Assembly (NCBI RefSeq): GCF_020532645.1
Contig: NZ_JAJAUZ010000001.1
Location: 124,001 to 188,000, forward strand
Length of the DNA: 64,000 bases
Reading direction: 5' to 3'
Origin: Streptomyces bambusae
GTDB taxonomy: Bacteria > Actinomycetota > Actinomycetes > Streptomycetales > Streptomycetaceae
Made by a program: the position numbers and the translations under genes. The notes under the pieces were generated by a model, which worked only from the letters and a program-made list of their open reading frames with translations, was not told where the DNA came from and did no database searches. Positions 40,253 to 50,463 of this stretch are shown one piece after another. Position 1 is the first letter of the stretch. Every line of letters begins with the position of its first letter.

Positions 40253-41573
40253 ATCCTCCCGCTGCCCAGGGCAGTTCGAGAACCTCCAGTTCCTGCCCGG
40301 CCCGTGCCCCGTGCGGCGGTACGACGGCCAGCGCGTCCGCGGCGGCGATCCCGCGGAGCATCGCGGGTCCGTGGTAGCGCAGCGGTACGGCGTACTCGGC
40401 GTGCAGGGTCACCGGGACCAGCCGGGTGTCGTGCGGGTGGCCCTGGACCTCCTCGCGGACCGGGAGCGTGTACCGGGGCCGGGGTGCCAGGCCCGCGCGG
40501 ACCCGCAGCAGCGGCTCGGCGAGGGTGAGCAGCCCGGAGACGGCGGCCAGCGGGTTGCCGGGCAGCCCGACCAGGTGCCTGCCGGGGCCCAGCCGGGCCA
40601 GCAGCATCGGGTGTCCGGGCCGTACGGCCACGCCGTCCACGAGGAGTTCGGCGCCCGTCCGGGCCAGCACGGGGTGGACGTGGTCCACGGGGCCGGAGGC
40701 GGTGCCGCCGGTGGTGACGACCAGGTCGGCGGTGGAGCGGGTGACGGCCCGGTGCAGGGCGTCGGCGTCGTCGCCGAGCCGGCGGGTGGCCACGGTCTCG
40801 GCGCCCAGCGCGGCCAGCCAGGGGCCGATCATCGGGCCGAGGGCGTCGCGGATCAGGCCCTCGTGCGGCAGCCCTTCGGCGAGGAGCTCGTCACCGAGGA
40901 CGAGGATCTCGACGCGCGGCCGCGGCAGCACCTCCAGCTCGTCGTACCCGGCGGCGGCGGCCAGACCGAGGACGGCGGGGGTGACGGGCGTGCCGGCGGG
41001 CAGCAGCCGGTCGCCGGAACGGCACTCCTGGCCGCGCGGCCGGATGTCCTGGCCGGTGAGGACCGCCCGGTCGGCGTACAGCCGGCCCTTGGCGTCGGTA
41101 CGGGCGTGCTCGCTGCGGATGACGGCGGTGGTGTCGGCGGGGACCCTGGCGCCGGTGGCGATCCGCACGGCCTCCCCGTCGGCCAGCGGCACGGTCCGGG
41201 CGCCGCCGGCGAGCACCTGACCGCCGTCCTGGACCGTCCACGGCCCGGGGCCGGCTACGGCCCAGCCGTCCATGGCGGAGGTGTCGAAGGACGGCAGGTC
41301 GGTCAGGGCCGACAGCGGGGCGGCGAGCACCCGGCCGAGGGCCTTGGCCAGGGGGGCCCGGGCGGGCGCGGCCGGGTCGGTGGCACCGGCCAGCGCGGCG
41401 GTCCGCCGGGCCTCGGGCCAGGCGGCCGCCCGGTGCACCGCGGCGGCCGGGGCGGGCCGGACCTCGGCCGGGCCCGGGCCGAGCAGGGCCAGCGCCTCCA
41501 GGACGGCGGACTCGGCGGTCCCGCCGGGTTCGGCCGGGCCCGGGGCGGGCCCGGCGGGGTTCACGACCGGCAT
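40242..41573 (-). CDS. moeA: Molybdopterin molybdotransferase MoeA
   Basis: A 443-residue enzyme that inserts molybdate into adenylylated molybdopterin. Conserved parts are LPSFDTSAMDGWAV (about 112-125), GARVPADTTAVI and TTGGTASGPVDHV (the nucleotide/MPT-binding loop). The N-terminal 90 residues are Ala/Pro-rich and more variable. It lies just downstream of mobA with a 65-base gap. Its stop overlaps the channel gene start. No other molybdenum cofactor genes except mobA are in the window. Confidence 0.93.
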   Translation of the reverse strand: MPVVNPAGPAPGPAEPGGTAESAVLEALALLGPGPAEVRPAPAAAVHRAAAWPEARRTAALAGATDPAAPARAPLAKALGRVLAAPLSALTDLPSFDTSAMDGWAVAGPGPWTVQDGGQVLAGGARTVPLADGEAVRIATGARVPADTTAVIRSEHARTDAKGRLYADRAVLTGQDIRPRGQECRSGDRLLPAGTPVTPAVLGLAAAAGYDELEVLPRPRVEILVLGDELLAEGLPHEGLIRDALGPMIGPWLAALGAETVATRRLGDDADALHRAVTRSTADLVVTTGGTASGPVDHVHPVLARTGAELLVDGVAVRPGHPMLLARLGPGRHLVGLPGNPLAAVSGLLTLAEPLLRVRAGLAPRPRYTLPVREEVQGHPHDTRLVPVTLHAEYAVPLRYHGPAMLRGIAAADALAVVPPHGARAGQELEVLELPWAAGGCFT

Positions 41574-41638
41574 GGGGTTCTCCGTGTCCTGGGCGGTTCG
41601 GTGGCCTCGGGGTGCTGCGTCCCGGCCCGGCGGGGGGT

Positions 41639-42466
41639 TCATCCCGAGCCGGGCCCGGACTCGGCGGCCCAGCGGTTGGCGAGGGCGGCTGCCTTGCGGG
41701 TGGCCTCCTCCAGGGACAGGCCGCCCTGGGCCGCTGCGTAGCCCACCAGGAAGGTGGTCAGCGGGGCGGCGGGGCGGGCGACGCCGTGCGCGGCGTCGCG
41801 GGCGAGGTCGAGCAGGGCGGGGATGTCGACGTCGAGGTCGATGCCGAGCTCGTTCTTGACTGCGGTGATCCATTCGTCCAGCACGTGTCCATGCTCTCTG
41901 ATCCGGGCGCGGGCGGCGGCGAGATCTTCCCAGGTGTCGCAGTCGAAGGACGCCAGCGGACTGCCGGCCGCGGTGCGGTCCAGCTCCAGGCCCTCGACGA
42001 GCAGTCGCAGCGGGAGGCCGTACAGGGTGCCGTGTTCGGCGGCGATCAGGGCGAGTTCGCGGCGCAGCGGCTCGGCCCGGTAGGCGGCGACCAGCGGCTG
42101 GTCGCGGCCGTCCGCGTCGGTGAGCAGGACGGCTTCGCGGTGCAGGGCGCCGAGCAGGGTGTGGACGGTGCCGGGGCCGAGGAACGGCAGGTCGGCGGAG
42201 AGCACCAGCACCCGGTCGGCGGTGACGCGGCGCAGCCCGGCGTCGAGGGCGGCGAGCGGGCCGCCGCCGGGCGGCTCCTCGCGGGTCCAGTCCACGGGCC
42301 GGGCGGTGGCCCGGCGGCCGCCGACGACGACGGTGGTGGCGGCGTCCCGGCAGGCGTCGAGCACCCGGTCGAGCAGGGCGCGGCCGCCGACGCTCAGCCC
42401 TGGCTTGTCGGCCCCGCCGAGCCGCCGGGCCGCGCCGCCGGCCAGCACGATCGCGTCGTAGGTCAT
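41639..42466 (-). CDS. mobA: Molybdenum cofactor guanylyltransferase (MobA-like) fused to DUF6457
   Basis: A 275-residue protein. The N-terminal nucleotidyltransferase domain (1-185) has VLAGGAARRLGGADKP (7-22), DLPFLGP and DQPLVAAYR, matching MobA, which attaches GMP to molybdopterin. The last 80 residues form a small helical domain (EWITAVKNELGIDLDVDIPA) of the DUF6457 type, which also exists as a stand-alone protein. The pairing with moeA supports a molybdenum cofactor role; the function of the extra domain is unknown. Confidence 0.88.
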   Translation of the reverse strand: MTYDAIVLAGGAARRLGGADKPGLSVGGRALLDRVLDACRDAATTVVVGGRRATARPVDWTREEPPGGGPLAALDAGLRRVTADRVLVLSADLPFLGPGTVHTLLGALHREAVLLTDADGRDQPLVAAYRAEPLRRELALIAAEHGTLYGLPLRLLVEGLELDRTAAGSPLASFDCDTWEDLAAARARIREHGHVLDEWITAVKNELGIDLDVDIPALLDLARDAAHGVARPAAPLTTFLVGYAAAQGGLSLEEATRKAAALANRWAAESGPGSG

Positions 42467-42693
42467 GGCACGAGTATGCGTCCCCCATCCGGCTTCCCCG
42501 GGAGGCCACTTAGCCCGTCTTTACCGCCGGCTGCGCGCACCGTCCCGCCCGTGCCCCCGGCGCCCCTCCCGGAGAAGCCCCGGAAGCAGCCCGGGCCGCA
42601 TCCCCGGAAACACCCCCGGAAACGCCCCCGGGCCGGCACCCGCCCCTTCGGCGGACACCGGCCCGGTGATGTGTTGCGCGCGTGCGGCAGCGG

Positions 42694-43233
42694 TTACAGG
42701 TACGGCCCCGAGCGGACCGGGCCGTGCCCGTGCCCGTCCTCGTCGTCGTGCCCGGCGCCGGGCGGCAGGGCCCGGCGCATCTGCTCCAGCTGGGCCCGCG
42801 CGGCCATCTGCTGCGCGAACAGGGCGGTCTGGATGCCGTGGAACAGGCCTTCCAGCCAGCCGACCAACTGCGCCTGGGCGATCCTGAGTTCCGCTTCGGA
42901 CGGGATCGCCTCGTCCGTGAACGGGAGCGACAGCCGCTCCAGTTCCTCGACGAGCTCGGGAGCGAGCCCGTCCTCCAGCTCCTTCACGGAGCTGGCGTGG
43001 ATGTCCTTGAGCCGGACCCGGCTGGCCTCGTCGAGAGGAGCCGCTCGGACTTCTTCCAGAAGCTGCTTGATCATGCTGCCGATCCGCATGACCTTGGCGG
43101 GCTGTTCGACCATCTCCGTCACCGGGACCTCGCGCGACTCGTCATCGGCGCCGCCGACCGCCATCCCGTCCTGGCCCACGATCAGAACCTGCGGGGGGCT
43201 GTCCTGCGACCGTTCACTCCTCGGCATCTCCAT
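42694..43233 (-). CDS. bpa: Bacterial proteasome activator Bpa
   Basis: A 179-residue protein of the Bpa/DUF2587 family, an ATP-independent ring that opens the 20S proteasome in actinobacteria. The helical core (about 60-165) includes MVEQPAKVMRIGSMIKQLL and the amphipathic GWLEGLFHGIQTALFAQQM. The C-terminus ends GPYL, close to the GQYL proteasome-docking motif I recall in mycobacterial Bpa. ATG 43233 begins MEMPRSE; an ATG two codons later is also possible. Its 3' side faces mobA with a 227-base gap that holds Pro/Arg-rich-coding simple sequence and no clear gene. Confidence 0.92.
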   Translation of the reverse strand: MEMPRSERSQDSPPQVLIVGQDGMAVGGADDESREVPVTEMVEQPAKVMRIGSMIKQLLEEVRAAPLDEASRVRLKDIHASSVKELEDGLAPELVEELERLSLPFTDEAIPSEAELRIAQAQLVGWLEGLFHGIQTALFAQQMAARAQLEQMRRALPPGAGHDDEDGHGHGPVRSGPYL

Positions 43234-43270
43234 GCCGCCATTCTCTCGCACACCGTCGTCAAGAGACGGT

Positions 43271-43310
43271 GTGCCCCCGTGCGGGTGTGATCCACCCTGC
43301 ACGGGGGCAC
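43271..43310 (-). terminator. Hairpin terminator of the ABC exporter operon
   Basis: GTGCCCCCGTGC (43271-43282) and GCACGGGGGCAC (43299-43310) form a perfect 12-bp stem with a 16-base loop. The element lies between the permease stop (43404) and the Bpa start. A second small inverted repeat (CACACCGTC / GACGGTGTG) adjoins it at about 43250-43272. Confidence 0.65.
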
Positions 43311-43403
43311 CGATCGTGCGCCGGTCGCGCCGGAGCGTGCCCGGGAGCGCCCTACGCCCGCCCTACGCCCGCCCCGGACCGCCCCGGCCGGCCGGGGGTG
43401 CCG

Positions 43404-46231
43404 TCAGGCGGCCGCCCGGCGGGCCATGGCCCCGCTGGAGCGGGTCACCAGGGCCGCGAGCACCGCCGCGCCCACCGGGACCGCCACGAGCAGCAGTCCG
43501 AGGGTGCCCCAGGGCACCACGACCGGCACGTACGGGACCTGCAGCCCCTGCGCGTAGCCGTTGTCGGTGGCCTCCCGGAACCATTCCATCTGCTCGCGAC
43601 GCTCGTTCAGCCGCAGGCCGAACGCCGGCAGTATGCCCGCGGCGGAGCCGAGCAGCACGCCCATCGCGGCGACCACACCGCACTGGAAGCCGCTCAGGGT
43701 GCGGCGTACCCGCGGGGGTGCGCCGACGGCCGCGAGGGTCTTCAGGTCGGCCTCGGCGTCGGCCTGGGCCAGCCCGGTCGCGATGCCGGCCGCACCGATC
43801 GTCACGAGCCCGGCGAACAGCGCCAGGGCCAGCAGGATCAGGCTGTTCTCGCTGGTGTAGCCGTTCTCGACGTAGAACTCCGGGTCGGCGCCCATCTTGT
43901 CGAACGCGCCGTCCAGACGCTGCCGTTCGACCGACGAGGGGCTGCGCTCCAGCGTGAAGTACGAGCCCTGCGGCACGGTCTTGTAGCCGGCGGCCTTCGC
44001 CGTCGCCGGGGGCAGGATCAGCTTCACGCCCCAGGACTTGGCGTCCAGCGCCTCGTACACCGCGTACGTCCGGCGCTCGCCCGGCGGCTCCTGCCGCTTC
44101 GACCGGGCCTGGTCGACCCGTTCCATGTCGGTGATCTTCAGGAGGGTGACCTTGCCGTCCTTGACGGCCTTCCGCTCGAAGGCGACCGGCGTGCCCGCCT
44201 TCAGGGCGCGCACCGCCCCCGGGTCCTCGATGCCCAGGACGGCCAGCAGCTTCTCGTCGGCGACGGCCACCTCGTGCTGCGCCCAGCCGCCCATGGACAT
44301 GCAGCGCCAGTCGTCGTTGAACTTCTTGCGCTCGGCCTTGGTGAAGGACTCGGGGCCGCCCTCGCTCTCCCACAGCGGGCACTCCTGCCCCTTGGGGACG
44401 AGGACTTCGACGTTCCCGCAGCCCTCGCGGCCGGTGTAGCGGTCGCAGTCGGGGCGGCCGACGGCGATCCGGTCGACGTCGGCGCGGACGCCCACCGGGA
44501 GTTCCTTGGAGACGGCCTCCCGGACGGCCGGGATCTCGCGGACGTCGGTGGAGTCCTGGGACATCGCCTTGCCGGTGCCGGCGGGCAGTTCGGCGGTGTA
44601 GGCGGCCCGGTGCTCGACGTCCCGGCTCTCCTGGTAGGTGGCCACGGCGACGGTGCCGGCGACGGCGGCGAGCACGGCGGCCACGGCGGGGGCGGTACGG
44701 GCCCGGTTGCGGACGGCGTCGCGCAGCGCGAGCCGCGGCGACAGCGGCAGCAGCCGGCCGAGCCGGCCGAACGCGCCGACCAGGACCGGGGTCAGGGCCA
44801 CGATGCCCAGTTCGGCGACGGCGCTGCCGGCCGCGACCACGCTGAAGCCCAGCCCGGTGGTGGTGCCGTACAGGGCGAGGGCGGTGCCCAGGGCGATGGC
44901 GATCAGGCCGATGACGGGCAGCACCCGGCCGGCCTTGCGGACGCCGCGGCGGCCGGTGAGCGAGGCGAGGACGGACTGGCGGGAGGCGGTGACGGCGGGC
45001 GCGATCGCGGCCAGCAGGCCGGTCAGGACGGCGAGGGCGCCGATGCCCAGGAGTTCCAGCGGCCGGACGTCGAAGTCGGGCCAGCGGGTGCCCATGTACT
45101 GCTCCAGCACCGACCGCAGTCCGAGGGTGAGGGCGATTCCCAGCGCGGTGCCGATGACGGCCGCGGCGGTGCCGATGACCAGGCCGCCGGAGAGCACGAT
45201 CGCCCGGATGTGCTTGCGGTCGCCGCCGTTGGCGCCGACCAGGCCGAGCTGGCGGCGCGAGCGGCGGGCGCCGACCGCGAAGGCGGGCCCGGCCAGCAGG
45301 CAGATCTCCAGCATGGCGAGGCCGACGATGGTGGCCGCGGCGGCCAGGTCGGCGGTCCGGCTGAGCGCGCTTTCCTGCCAGCTCCTGTTCTCCTGCCGGT
45401 AGTACGGCACCTCGGAGTCGGCGGGCGGGTCGAGGACGACGGAGCGCGAGGTGACCAGGAAGCCCTTGGCGTTGGCCGCCTGGACCATGTTCCACGTGAA
45501 ACCGCCGTCGATGCCGACGAAGTTGTTGGTGCTGGTGCCAGGCCTGCTCAGGCCGGCGGCGACGAGCGCCTTGCCGAGCGGGGCGTGGAAGCTGCCGGCC
45601 GGGGCGATCAGCGCGCTGGTCTTCAGGTCGCCGGGCATTTCGTACGCGCCGGTGATGGTGAACGGCCGGTCCAGCCCGCGGGCCACCACCTTGGAGCCGA
45701 CGTACAGGCCGGACTCCTCCAGGAAGGCGGTGCTCGCGGCGACCTCGCCGGCCTTCTGCGCGAAGCGGCCGCGGTCGAGCGTGACCAGCCCCTTGACCAG
45801 CGGGTCGGTGGGGTCGAACTCGCTGACGGCGGCGTTGAGCAGGCCGTGCCGGGTGCGCAGCTTGGCGTCGGACACGACCTCTTCGACCAGCCGGGCGCCG
45901 GGCGGCAGCGCCGCCTTCGCCGATGCCGGGGTGGCCTTGTCCGGGGTCCAGTCGTCGTTGTAGCCGCCGACCGGGGCGAAGTTGTCGGCCCGCGGGTCCT
46001 GGTAGAGCGGCCCGGCGGAGGTGCCGGTGAGCCGGGCATCGGCCGCGCCGAGGGCGCGGTCCAGCATCTGCACGGTGGACGGTTCGGCGCTGCGCAGGGT
46101 CAGGCTCAGGCCGCTGACGCCGACGATCGGCAGCGCGATCATGGCGAGGACCAGCAGGCTGCGGCCCTTGGCGCGCCAGGCGTCGCGGCGGGCTATCCGG
46201 ATCGCGGCGATCCAGGAGTGGTACCAGGAGT

Positions 46232-46235
<4 letters not shown>
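43404..46235 (-). CDS. FtsX-like ABC transporter permease
   Basis: A 943-residue exporter permease with the double FtsX architecture. A first helix at about 26-46 is followed by an extracytoplasmic domain, an FtsX block of helices (about 300-520), a second large extracytoplasmic region (about 560-790, containing Cys residues in PDCDRYTGREGCG and CPLWE) and a final FtsX block (about 800-935). The GTG start overlaps the ATPase stop. Such MacB-like systems export peptides or lipids, or sense cell-envelope antibiotics. A one-mismatch parS sequence lies within the gene at 45489-45502. Confidence 0.92.
45489..45502. promoter_or_regulatory. parS-like site (one mismatch) within the permease gene
   Basis: GTTCCACGTGAAAC differs from the parS consensus only at the fourth base. 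It is 5.25 kb from the perfect site at 40239. Streptomyces has many parS copies near oriC, some with single mismatches, and several inside genes. Confidence 0.65.
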
Positions 46236-46996
<761 letters not shown>

Positions 46997-47018
46997 GAGG
47001 GTTCCCCCCTGGGACGGA

Positions 47019-47678
47019 TCAGCCGCGCCGGCTGCGGGCAGCGCGCGGGGCGGCGGCCGGGCGGGCCGGCGCGGTGGTCGGAGCGGCGGTCGGAGCGGCC
47101 TGGGGCGGTGCGGTCGGGGCTCCCCGTTCGGCCAGGACGGAGAGCCGCACCAGCCGGGATTCGGAGTGGTCGAGCCACCGCGCCTCGGCCTCGGTCTGGA
47201 AGATGAGCTGTTCGAGGACGAGCAGCCAGGCCACGTCGTCGCGTTCGCGGGCCTGCCCGCTCTCGATGGCGGTGAGGGCCTGGGCCTTGAGCCGGGTGTA
47301 GTCCTGCATGGCGCGGATGGTCGCCGCGCGCTGGGCCTGGATGACGGCGCGGATGTCCACGCCGGGTGCCCCGATGGCCATCGCCAGTTTGATGGCGAGT
47401 TCGTCGCGGGGCGGGTTGGTGCGCTCGACGGGGCGTTCGTACCAGGCGCGCAGCTCGGTACGGCCGTCCTCCGTGATCGCGTACAGGGTGTGGCCGGCCT
47501 CGTCGGTCCCGTCGGGGGAGACCAGGCCGTCGCGCTCCAGCCGGGCGAGGGTCGTGTAGACCTGCCCGACGTTGAGCGGCCAGGTGGAGCCGGTGCGGGA
47601 TTCGAATTCGGTACGCAGCTGGGAGCCGTACCGGGGACCTCGCTCCAGCAGGGCGAGGAGTCCGTGGCGGATCGACAT
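47019..47678 (-). CDS. PadR-family transcriptional regulator
   Basis: A 219-residue PadR repressor. The winged helix (about 1-80) includes GLLALLERGPRYGSQL and QVYTTLARLERDGLVSP; a C-terminal helical Vir domain follows, and an Ala/Pro tail ends the protein. ATG 47678 begins MSIRHGLL and lies inside an imperfect 24-base palindrome, with no ribosome site, so its mRNA may be leaderless and autorepressed. It heads the ABC exporter operon and probably controls it in response to an exported drug or lipid. Confidence 0.9.
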   Translation of the reverse strand: MSIRHGLLALLERGPRYGSQLRTEFESRTGSTWPLNVGQVYTTLARLERDGLVSPDGTDEAGHTLYAITEDGRTELRAWYERPVERTNPPRDELAIKLAMAIGAPGVDIRAVIQAQRAATIRAMQDYTRLKAQALTAIESGQARERDDVAWLLVLEQLIFQTEAEARWLDHSESRLVRLSVLAERGAPTAPPQAAPTAAPTTAPARPAAAPRAARSRRG

Positions 47679-47700
47679 ACTCAGTATGTATACCGAGTAT
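47677..47700. promoter_or_regulatory. PadR operator covering its own start codon
   Basis: The 24 bases starting ATACTCAGTATG and ending TATACCGAGTAT are 20/24 symmetric. They include the regulator ATG (complement of 47676-47678) at one edge and form an AT-rich island in GC-rich DNA. An operator and -10 region combined is the simplest reading. Confidence 0.7.
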
Positions 47701-47867
47701 GTTCCTCTGCACAAGCGGCTTCCGGCGTACGCCGGAAGGGGGATGCGGGGGTGCGGGTCGGACCGCAGGGGGACGGAGCGGGTGCAAAAGCCCTGTTCAG
47801 CGGCTTGTTGGCGGCGGTCGGCGGCGGTCGGGACAGTCGGCCGCGGTCGGCGGCTGTCGGTGGGACG

Positions 47868-48302
47868 TCAGCGGCGAAGCCGCATGCCCAGGAAGCCCAG
47901 CCCGAGCCCCATCAGGGCCAGTCCCGCGCCCAGCGGCATGAGATGTGCGGCGATGTCCGCGAGCCGCTCGCTCTGGTCGCCCGCGAGGGGCCGCGGTGCC
48001 GCCTGAACGGCGCTCGGCGTGGGTGGCGGCACCGGTTCCGGGACGGCGGCGGGCGGTTCCTCGCGGACGGCCGGCACCGGCGCCGGCCGCTCGGCCGCCG
48101 CCTCGGCGGCCCGCCCGGGCCGGGCCCGCCCCACCCCGGCCGCACTCCCCGCCAGCTCGCGCTCGGCCGGGTCGCCGGTGGACGTCACGGCCGCGGTCAC
48201 GGCGGGCGTCAGTCCGCTCTGCGCGGCCCCGGGAGGCAGCAGTACGACACCTGCGCAGGCGATCCCGACCGCCCAGCCCGGCGCGCGGAAGCGTGAACTC
48301 AC
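47868..48302 (-). CDS. Small exported or membrane-anchored Ala/Pro-rich protein
   Basis: A 144-residue hypothetical protein. A hydrophobic N-terminal signal (about 8-25, WAVGIACAGVVLLPPGAA) is followed by a Pro/Ala/Glu-rich middle (about 45-105) and a C-terminal membrane helix (about 125-140, GAGLALMGLGLGFLGMRLRR). This layout resembles wall- or membrane-tethered spacer proteins, but there is no LPXTG-type signal. GTG 48302 follows GGAGGGG; an in-frame ATG at 48350 is possible. I do not recognise the family. Confidence 0.65.
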   Translation of the reverse strand: MSSRFRAPGWAVGIACAGVVLLPPGAAQSGLTPAVTAAVTSTGDPAERELAGSAAGVGRARPGRAAEAAAERPAPVPAVREEPPAAVPEPVPPPTPSAVQAAPRPLAGDQSERLADIAAHLMPLGAGLALMGLGLGFLGMRLRR

Positions 48303-48455
48303 GGGAAGCCCCTCCCGTCCCGGCCGACGCGATGTCAGGCTCAGGTTCACACATCACCGCAAACCGGGCATCCCGGACACCTCCACCCGGGCGACCGCAC
48401 GGATCTGCTCCGGGGCCGCTCCCGGGCCGCTCCGGATCTGCCCCGGAGCGGCTCC

Positions 48456-48510
48456 GGACCTACTCCGGACCTACTCCGGACCTACTCCGGACCTACTCCG
48501 GACCTACTCC
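48456..48510. repeat. Five tandem 11-bp repeats at the kinase 3' end
   Basis: GGACCTACTCC is repeated five times without change (48456-48510). The last copy contains the stop codon of the Ser/Thr kinase gene (48504-48506), so the array is an amplification of its coding terminus into the intergenic DNA. A near-copy (CTCCGGATCTG) precedes it. Confidence 0.85.
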
Positions 48511-50165
48511 GGATCGCCCGAGGACACGCGCAGCGTGAACACCACGGTCTTCGGGTCGAAGTCGTCGCCCTTCGAGGGGTACTGGTCGACGACGATGCCC
48601 TCGCCCCAGACCGCCTCGTGGCGGGTTTCCTCCTTGAAGTTCCAGCCCGCGGCGTTCAGGCAGTCCTTCACCGACAGCACGTGCTTGTACTGGAAGTCGG
48701 GCGCCCGGAGCTTCGTCGCGTCCTTGTAGGACTCGGTCGCCTCCGTGCACTCCTTCGTCTCGATCGTCCGCGACTTGTCCCCGTCCCGGTGGCCCGGCTT
48801 CGCATCGCCCGAGGCCGAGGTGCCGCCGGCCGTCGGCGTCTCCTTCTTGTCGTCGTTGCCGGACAGCGCGTAGATCAGGCCGCCGATCGCCAGCAGGGCC
48901 ACCGCGGCCGCGCCGACGATCAGGCCGGTGCTGCGGCCGCCGCCCTGCGCGCCGCCGCGCCCGCCGGCCGGCGGGGTCGGCGCGGACACCTGGTACGGCT
49001 GCGGGGTCGGCACCTGCTGCGGGTACGCCTGCTGCGGCGGGTACGCGTAGCCGCCGGTCTGCGGCGGCGGCGTGTGGAGGTGCTGCTGCACGGGCTGCAT
49101 CGGCTGCATCGGCTGCGGCGTCGGCGCGTACGGCTGGTACGGCTGCTGCACGGCCTGCGGCGGCGGGGCCTGGAGCGAGGCGTCCACCGGCGGGAAGACG
49201 GTGGAACCGACCCCCGCACCGCTGTTCACGGGCCCGCCCTGGACGATCACCGGCGCCCCGGGCCGCCCCGCCGACAGCACCCGGTCGCACTCGTCGCGCA
49301 TCGCGGCCGCGGTCGGGAAGCGCTCGTTCGGGTTCTTCTTCAGCGCCCGCGCCACCAGCGCGTCGATCGCCGGCGTCAGCGACCGGTTGACGCTCGACGG
49401 CGCGACCGGCTCCTCCTGGACGTGCGCGTACGCGATGGCCAGCGGCGAGTCCGCCTCGAACGGCAGCCGCCCGGTCAGCAACTGGAAGAGCATGATGCCG
49501 ACCGAGTACAGGTCCGAGCGGGCGTCCACGCCCCGGCCCAGCGCCTGCTCCGGCGAGAGGTACTGCGGGGTGCCCACGACCATGCCGGTCTGGGTCATCG
49601 AGGTGACCCCGGACTGCATCGCACGGGCGATGCCGAAGTCCATCACCTTGACCACGCCACGCTTGGTGATCATGACGTTGCCGGGCTTGATGTCGCGGTG
49701 CACCAGGCCCATCTCGTGGCTGGCCTCCAGTGCCGCCAGCACGTCGGCCGTCACCTTCAGCGCCCGGTCCGCGGGCATCGCGCCGTGCTGCGCGATGTCG
49801 GCCTGGAGCACCGAACCGAGCGGCCGGCCCTCCACGTACTCCATCACGATGTACGGCATCGGCAGGCTCTCGCCGTCCGTCCCACCCATCGAGACGATGT
49901 CCTCGCCGGTGTCGAACACCGAGACGATGTTGGTGTGCGACAGTTTCGCTACAGCTTGGGCCTCGCGCCGGAAGCGCTCGCGGAAGGACTGCTCGCGGCC
50001 CAGCTCGGTGTGCATCGTCTTGATGGCCACCTGCCGGTCCAGCGACGCGTCGTAGGCCAGGTAGACCGACGCCATGCCGCCCTCACCCAGCAAGTCCCGT
50101 AGCTGGTAACGGCCACGGGCCAGGGAACCGCCTGCGTACCGGCCCTGTGTGCCGTCCTGGCTCAT
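48504..50165 (-). CDS. Ser/Thr protein kinase with single PASTA-like domain
   Basis: A 553-residue membrane kinase. The kinase domain (about 20-285) has GEGGMASVY, Lys49, HRDIKPGN with Asp157, DFGIARAM and SPEQ. A long Pro/Gln/Tyr-rich linker (about 300-430) leads to a membrane helix (GLIVGAAAVALLAIGGLIYAL) and one extracellular domain of about 85 residues with two Cys that resembles a solitary PASTA unit. ATG 50165 has GGGGAAG upstream. It diverges from a second kinase gene across 298 bases, an arrangement conserved in Streptomyces as far as I recall. Confidence 0.93.
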   Translation of the reverse strand: MSQDGTQGRYAGGSLARGRYQLRDLLGEGGMASVYLAYDASLDRQVAIKTMHTELGREQSFRERFRREAQAVAKLSHTNIVSVFDTGEDIVSMGGTDGESLPMPYIVMEYVEGRPLGSVLQADIAQHGAMPADRALKVTADVLAALEASHEMGLVHRDIKPGNVMITKRGVVKVMDFGIARAMQSGVTSMTQTGMVVGTPQYLSPEQALGRGVDARSDLYSVGIMLFQLLTGRLPFEADSPLAIAYAHVQEEPVAPSSVNRSLTPAIDALVARALKKNPNERFPTAAAMRDECDRVLSAGRPGAPVIVQGGPVNSGAGVGSTVFPPVDASLQAPPPQAVQQPYQPYAPTPQPMQPMQPVQQHLHTPPPQTGGYAYPPQQAYPQQVPTPQPYQVSAPTPPAGGRGGAQGGGRSTGLIVGAAAVALLAIGGLIYALSGNDDKKETPTAGGTSASGDAKPGHRDGDKSRTIETKECTEATESYKDATKLRAPDFQYKHVLSVKDCLNAAGWNFKEETRHEAVWGEGIVVDQYPSKGDDFDPKTVVFTLRVSSGDPE

Positions 50166-50463
50166 GACTCTGCTTCCCCTCGGGCTATACCTGCGGACCC
50201 CGCCGATCCCTGCGACCACCTGCGGGACCTGGCGATCCGCTTTTGACGGCGCCCAGTCTGCCGGAGGGCACCCACACGTCAAGCCGGGGTTCCCGTTCCG
50301 TGACCACACCAGGACGCCGCGTCGACCTCCGGCCGTTCCCGAGCGGGCCTCGGCGGAATCCCTGACCGGTGCGGCGCACAAAGGCTGTAGCGTTCATCGG
50401 AGCACCCTGCACAAAGCACCGCGGCCCCGCCGGACGCGGCCCGGATACGACAGGCGAGGACTG
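50166..50463. other. Divergent intergenic region between two kinase genes
   Basis: About 298 bases with promoters for both kinases expected. I see no supported open frame or clear palindrome; the plus-strand gene has a GCGAGGA ribosome site at about 50454. Confidence 0.3.

Noticed and set aside
40245..40254. ATG 40254 as the potassium-channel start
   Set aside because: The GGGAGG site would directly abut it; GTG 40245 has normal spacing and a GTGA overlap with moeA.
40242..42509. An apparent 755-residue fusion ahead of MoeA
   Set aside because: The upstream part is an out-of-frame Arg/Pro-rich reading of mobA. MoeA starts at ATG 41573 and MobA has its own intact frame.
48456..48510. Tandem repeats considered as a CRISPR array
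   Set aside because: Units of 11 bp are contiguous with no spacers and no cas genes are present.
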